Positions 62,488 through 64,000 of a DNA stretch of 64,000 nucleotides are shown here, one piece after another. The stretch lies in contig JAYODU010000005.1 of the NCBI GenBank assembly GCA_038106445.1, positions 1 through 64,000 on the forward strand, written 5' to 3'. The DNA is from Pseudemcibacter sp038106445. Lineage in GTDB: Bacteria; Pseudomonadota; Alphaproteobacteria; Sphingomonadales; Emcibacteraceae. The notes below the pieces were generated by a model. That model saw only the letters and a list, made by a program, of their open reading frames with translations, was not told where the DNA came from and searched no databases. Both the position numbers and the translations under genes were made by a program. Within the stretch, counting starts at the first letter, position 1; each line of letters opens with the position of its first letter.

Positions 62488-63252
62488 ATGGGAAAAAAAG
62501 TCAAAGCAGCGCTTATTATAATCGGTGATGAGATACTCTCTGGCAGAACCAAGGACGCCAACCTGAATTATTTGGCAAACTGGTTAAATGGTATTGGGGT
62601 TGTTCTTGATGAGGTCAGGGTTATTCCGGATGTTGCACAGCGAATAATTGACAATGTCAATGATTGTCGCTTCCAGTTTGACTATCTTTTCACAACTGGT
62701 GGTATTGGCCCGACGCATGATGATATTACAGCCGAAAATGTTGCAAAGGCATTTGGTGTGCCCTTAACCTTGAATGAGGATGCAAAAAAGATGCTTGCCG
62801 ATGCGGTGGGAACAGATAATCTGACACCCGCAAGGCTAAAAATGGCGATGATACCTGAAGGGGCCAGCCTCATCAAAAATCCGGTCAGTGCTGCGCCGGG
62901 ATTTCAAATGGAAAATGTTTTTGTTTTAGCCGGTATTCCAGTGGTGATGCAGGGAATGCTGCTTGATATTGAACATAGGATTTCTGGTGGTGCAAAAATA
63001 CTATCCAAAGCGCTTCACGTATTCGCAGGGGAGAGTATTTTTGCAGATATCCTTGTCGAAGTAGAGAATAGCTACGAATATTTATCGATTGGAAGTTACC
63101 CATTTTACAAGGCCGGTTCTTACGGTGCGACATTTATTTTGAGAACTGTGATTGAAAGTGACTTAAACAAGGCCTATATGGAACTTCAGGATAAAATCAG
63201 CAAAAAGGGATTTGAATCGTTTGAAGGGGAAGCATTACAAGGGCATAATTAG
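62488..63252 (+). CDS. CinA-type molybdopterin-binding domain protein (COG1058)
   Basis: This 254-residue protein has the MoaB/CinA N-terminal domain: IIGDEILSGRTKDANLNYLANWL at the start and TTGGIGPTHDDITAENVAKAFG in the middle. The C-terminal nicotinamide-nucleotide amidohydrolase domain of full-length CinA is absent. Such short forms are often annotated as competence/damage-inducible protein A and may act as ADP-ribose pyrophosphatases. Divergent from sfsA. Confidence 0.9.
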   Translation: MGKKVKAALIIIGDEILSGRTKDANLNYLANWLNGIGVVLDEVRVIPDVAQRIIDNVNDCRFQFDYLFTTGGIGPTHDDITAENVAKAFGVPLTLNEDAKKMLADAVGTDNLTPARLKMAMIPEGASLIKNPVSAAPGFQMENVFVLAGIPVVMQGMLLDIEHRISGGAKILSKALHVFAGESIFADILVEVENSYEYLSIGSYPFYKAGSYGATFILRTVIESDLNKAYMELQDKISKKGFESFEGEALQGHN

Positions 63253-63354
63253 GTTTTTTTCTAAAAAAATAAAAAAAATTAATTCTTTGTGTTCACATAA
63301 GTGAAAGAATGTGGCATACCCACCTTTCATTTTACCTGCTACTAGTTTTCAAAG

Positions 63355-63441
63355 GCGCTCGTGGTGAAATAGGTAAACACAGCAGACTTAAAATCTGCCG
63401 CCCCCTGGGGCTTGCCGGTTCAATTCCGGCCGAGCGCACCA
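63355..63441 (+). tRNA. tRNA-Leu (anticodon TAA)
   Basis: GCGCTCG pairs with CGAGCGC. The anticodon arm CAGACTTAAAATCTG shows TAA. A long variable arm (GCCGCCCCCTGGGGCTT) and CCA are encoded. 87 bases, a normal class-II tRNA. Confidence 0.95.
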
Positions 63442-63786
63442 CTTGTTAACAATTCCTTAAGCCCCTGAAAATAAACACATAAAAGGTATCGTTTCCATTA
63501 ATGATTTTTCTTTGCCTTGTGTGTAAAATCATGTTTTTTTCATTTCCGACACTGAGAATTTTGAAATTCATGAATTTACCGCATTTGAAAATCTTGTTTT
63601 TGTATTTCGGCACTTTGCTGATCGAATCTTGATGCTGCGTCAAATAATTTAAAAAAATCGACTTTGAAAGCCTTGAAAAATAAAGAAATTTAGATTTTGT
63701 TAACCTTGTGCGTTTAAAAATTATCAATGTAAAAGAAGAATATATTTTACAGGATTTTTAGGGGCTAAAGTTTAGTTAAATAGCAC
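63442..63786. other. Intergenic region, no gene recognised
   Basis: 345 bases of AT-rich DNA after tRNA-Leu. I see no convincing hairpin terminator, RNA gene or coding frame; the small minus-strand frame covering most of it has low-complexity composition and no ribosome site. Confidence 0.6.
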
Positions 63787-63902
63787 ATGAATGATAAACT
63801 CTCATCAGAAGGCTTCATAAAGCTTGCGCAGGATAATTCAGAAGGATCAAAAAAGGTTCTGATGGAAAATATTTCCGATATGTTTTTATCCCCCGAAGGG
63901 CG
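63787..63902 (+). pseudogene. N-terminus of a DUF2336-type protein, sequence breaks off
   Basis: The ATG at 63787 gives LSSEGFIKLAQDNSEGSKKVLMENISDMFLSPEGR, which fits the first repeat of DUF2336 proteins of alphaproteobacteria. After SPEGR the frame no longer resembles the family, although it stays open to the window end, and a different frame takes over as a histidine kinase ATPase domain. The family has unknown function. The break looks like a chimera. Confidence 0.5.
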
Positions 63903-64000
63903 CCTGAAGGTGGTACAATTGGGGTGCGTATCCAGCATGTTGCTGATGATGTTGTCGGCATTACGGTTTGGGATACCGGGATTGGTATTCCACCGGAACA
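63903..64000 (+). pseudogene. Fragment of a sensor histidine kinase ATPase domain
   Basis: From 63903 the frame reads PEGGTIGVRIQHVADDV and then VWDTGIGIPPE, the N-box end and G1 box of a HATPase_c domain. No kinase sequence lies upstream in this frame, so the domain is headless in the window. It continues past the right edge. Confidence 0.6.

Noticed and set aside
63446..63727. Small minus-strand frame after tRNA-Leu
   Set aside because: Low-complexity Lys/Phe/Ile composition in AT-rich DNA, no ribosome site, no recognisable domain.
1..64000. CRISPR array, prophage or insertion sequence
   Set aside because: No regularly spaced direct repeats, phage structural genes or transposase frames were seen.

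Overview
The window reads as chromosomal DNA of a free-living, probably marine alphaproteobacterium with a rather AT-rich genome. Evidence for the class: a C4-pathway 5-aminolevulinate synthase beside porphobilinogen synthase and an LdtR-like MarR regulator; the gene order nrdR-ribD-ribE-ribB-ribH-nusB-thiL; the run bamE / CBP3-type chaperone / YceD (DUF177) / plsX / fabH / ihfA / MerR; a RibB whose GTP cyclohydrolase II half is degenerate; and many TRAP transporters. I cannot fix the order or genus from sequence alone. No insertion sequence, CRISPR array, prophage or rRNA operon was seen.

Layout. 0-11 kb: a broken HAD gene, a class-V PLP enzyme, an exported amidase, formate-THF ligase (fhs), a TAXI-type TRAP transporter and an isoquinoline-1-oxidoreductase-like molybdenum hydroxylase pair, closed by a strong terminator. 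11-13.6 kb: an arsenate-detoxification operon (GAPDH-arsJ-arsR) behind a perfect 19-bp inverted repeat. 13.6-18.7 kb: hisI, zur-znuC-znuB, metC, a rhodanese-type sulfurtransferase and queF. 18.8-22.2 kb: a three-gene DctPQM TRAP transporter. 22.3-28.3 kb: bpt, an SLC13-type carrier, and motB and motA separated by an ilvA-type gene. 28.3-31.5 kb: hemB, ldtR-like, hemA and a small DUF6898-like gene.

31.7-33.7 kb holds the most unusual gene: one 651-aa membrane protein that joins an ICMT-like methyltransferase, a PAP2-like phosphatase and an Lgt-like (prolipoprotein diacylglyceryl transferase) domain. 33.7-42.6 kb is an amino-acid-handling block: SDR, NhaC-type antiporter, DadA-like oxidase, exported cupin, APC permease, Tat-exported class-V PLP enzyme, APH-type kinase and class-I aminotransferase. 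42.7-44.3 kb is decaying DNA: a DUF6090-type gene with one in-frame stop and a VPLPA/PEP-CTERM gene with an internal deletion and frameshift behind an apparent sigma-54 promoter.

44.4-57.8 kb is core housekeeping: rpiB, glyA, nrdR, riboflavin synthesis, nusB, thiL, a FliL-like gene, bamE, the CBP3-type chaperone, yceD, plsX, fabH, ihfA, a MerR regulator and a lipid kinase. 57.8-64 kb: a lipoprotein of unknown function, tRNA-Pro(GGG), a 470-base non-coding stretch with a candidate structured RNA, a Tat-exported alanine racemase, radC, map, sfsA, a CinA-type MoaB-like protein, tRNA-Leu(TAA), and at the right edge an apparent chimera between a DUF2336 gene and a histidine kinase. Both window edges contain genes that stop matching their family abruptly, so assembly joins should be checked there.
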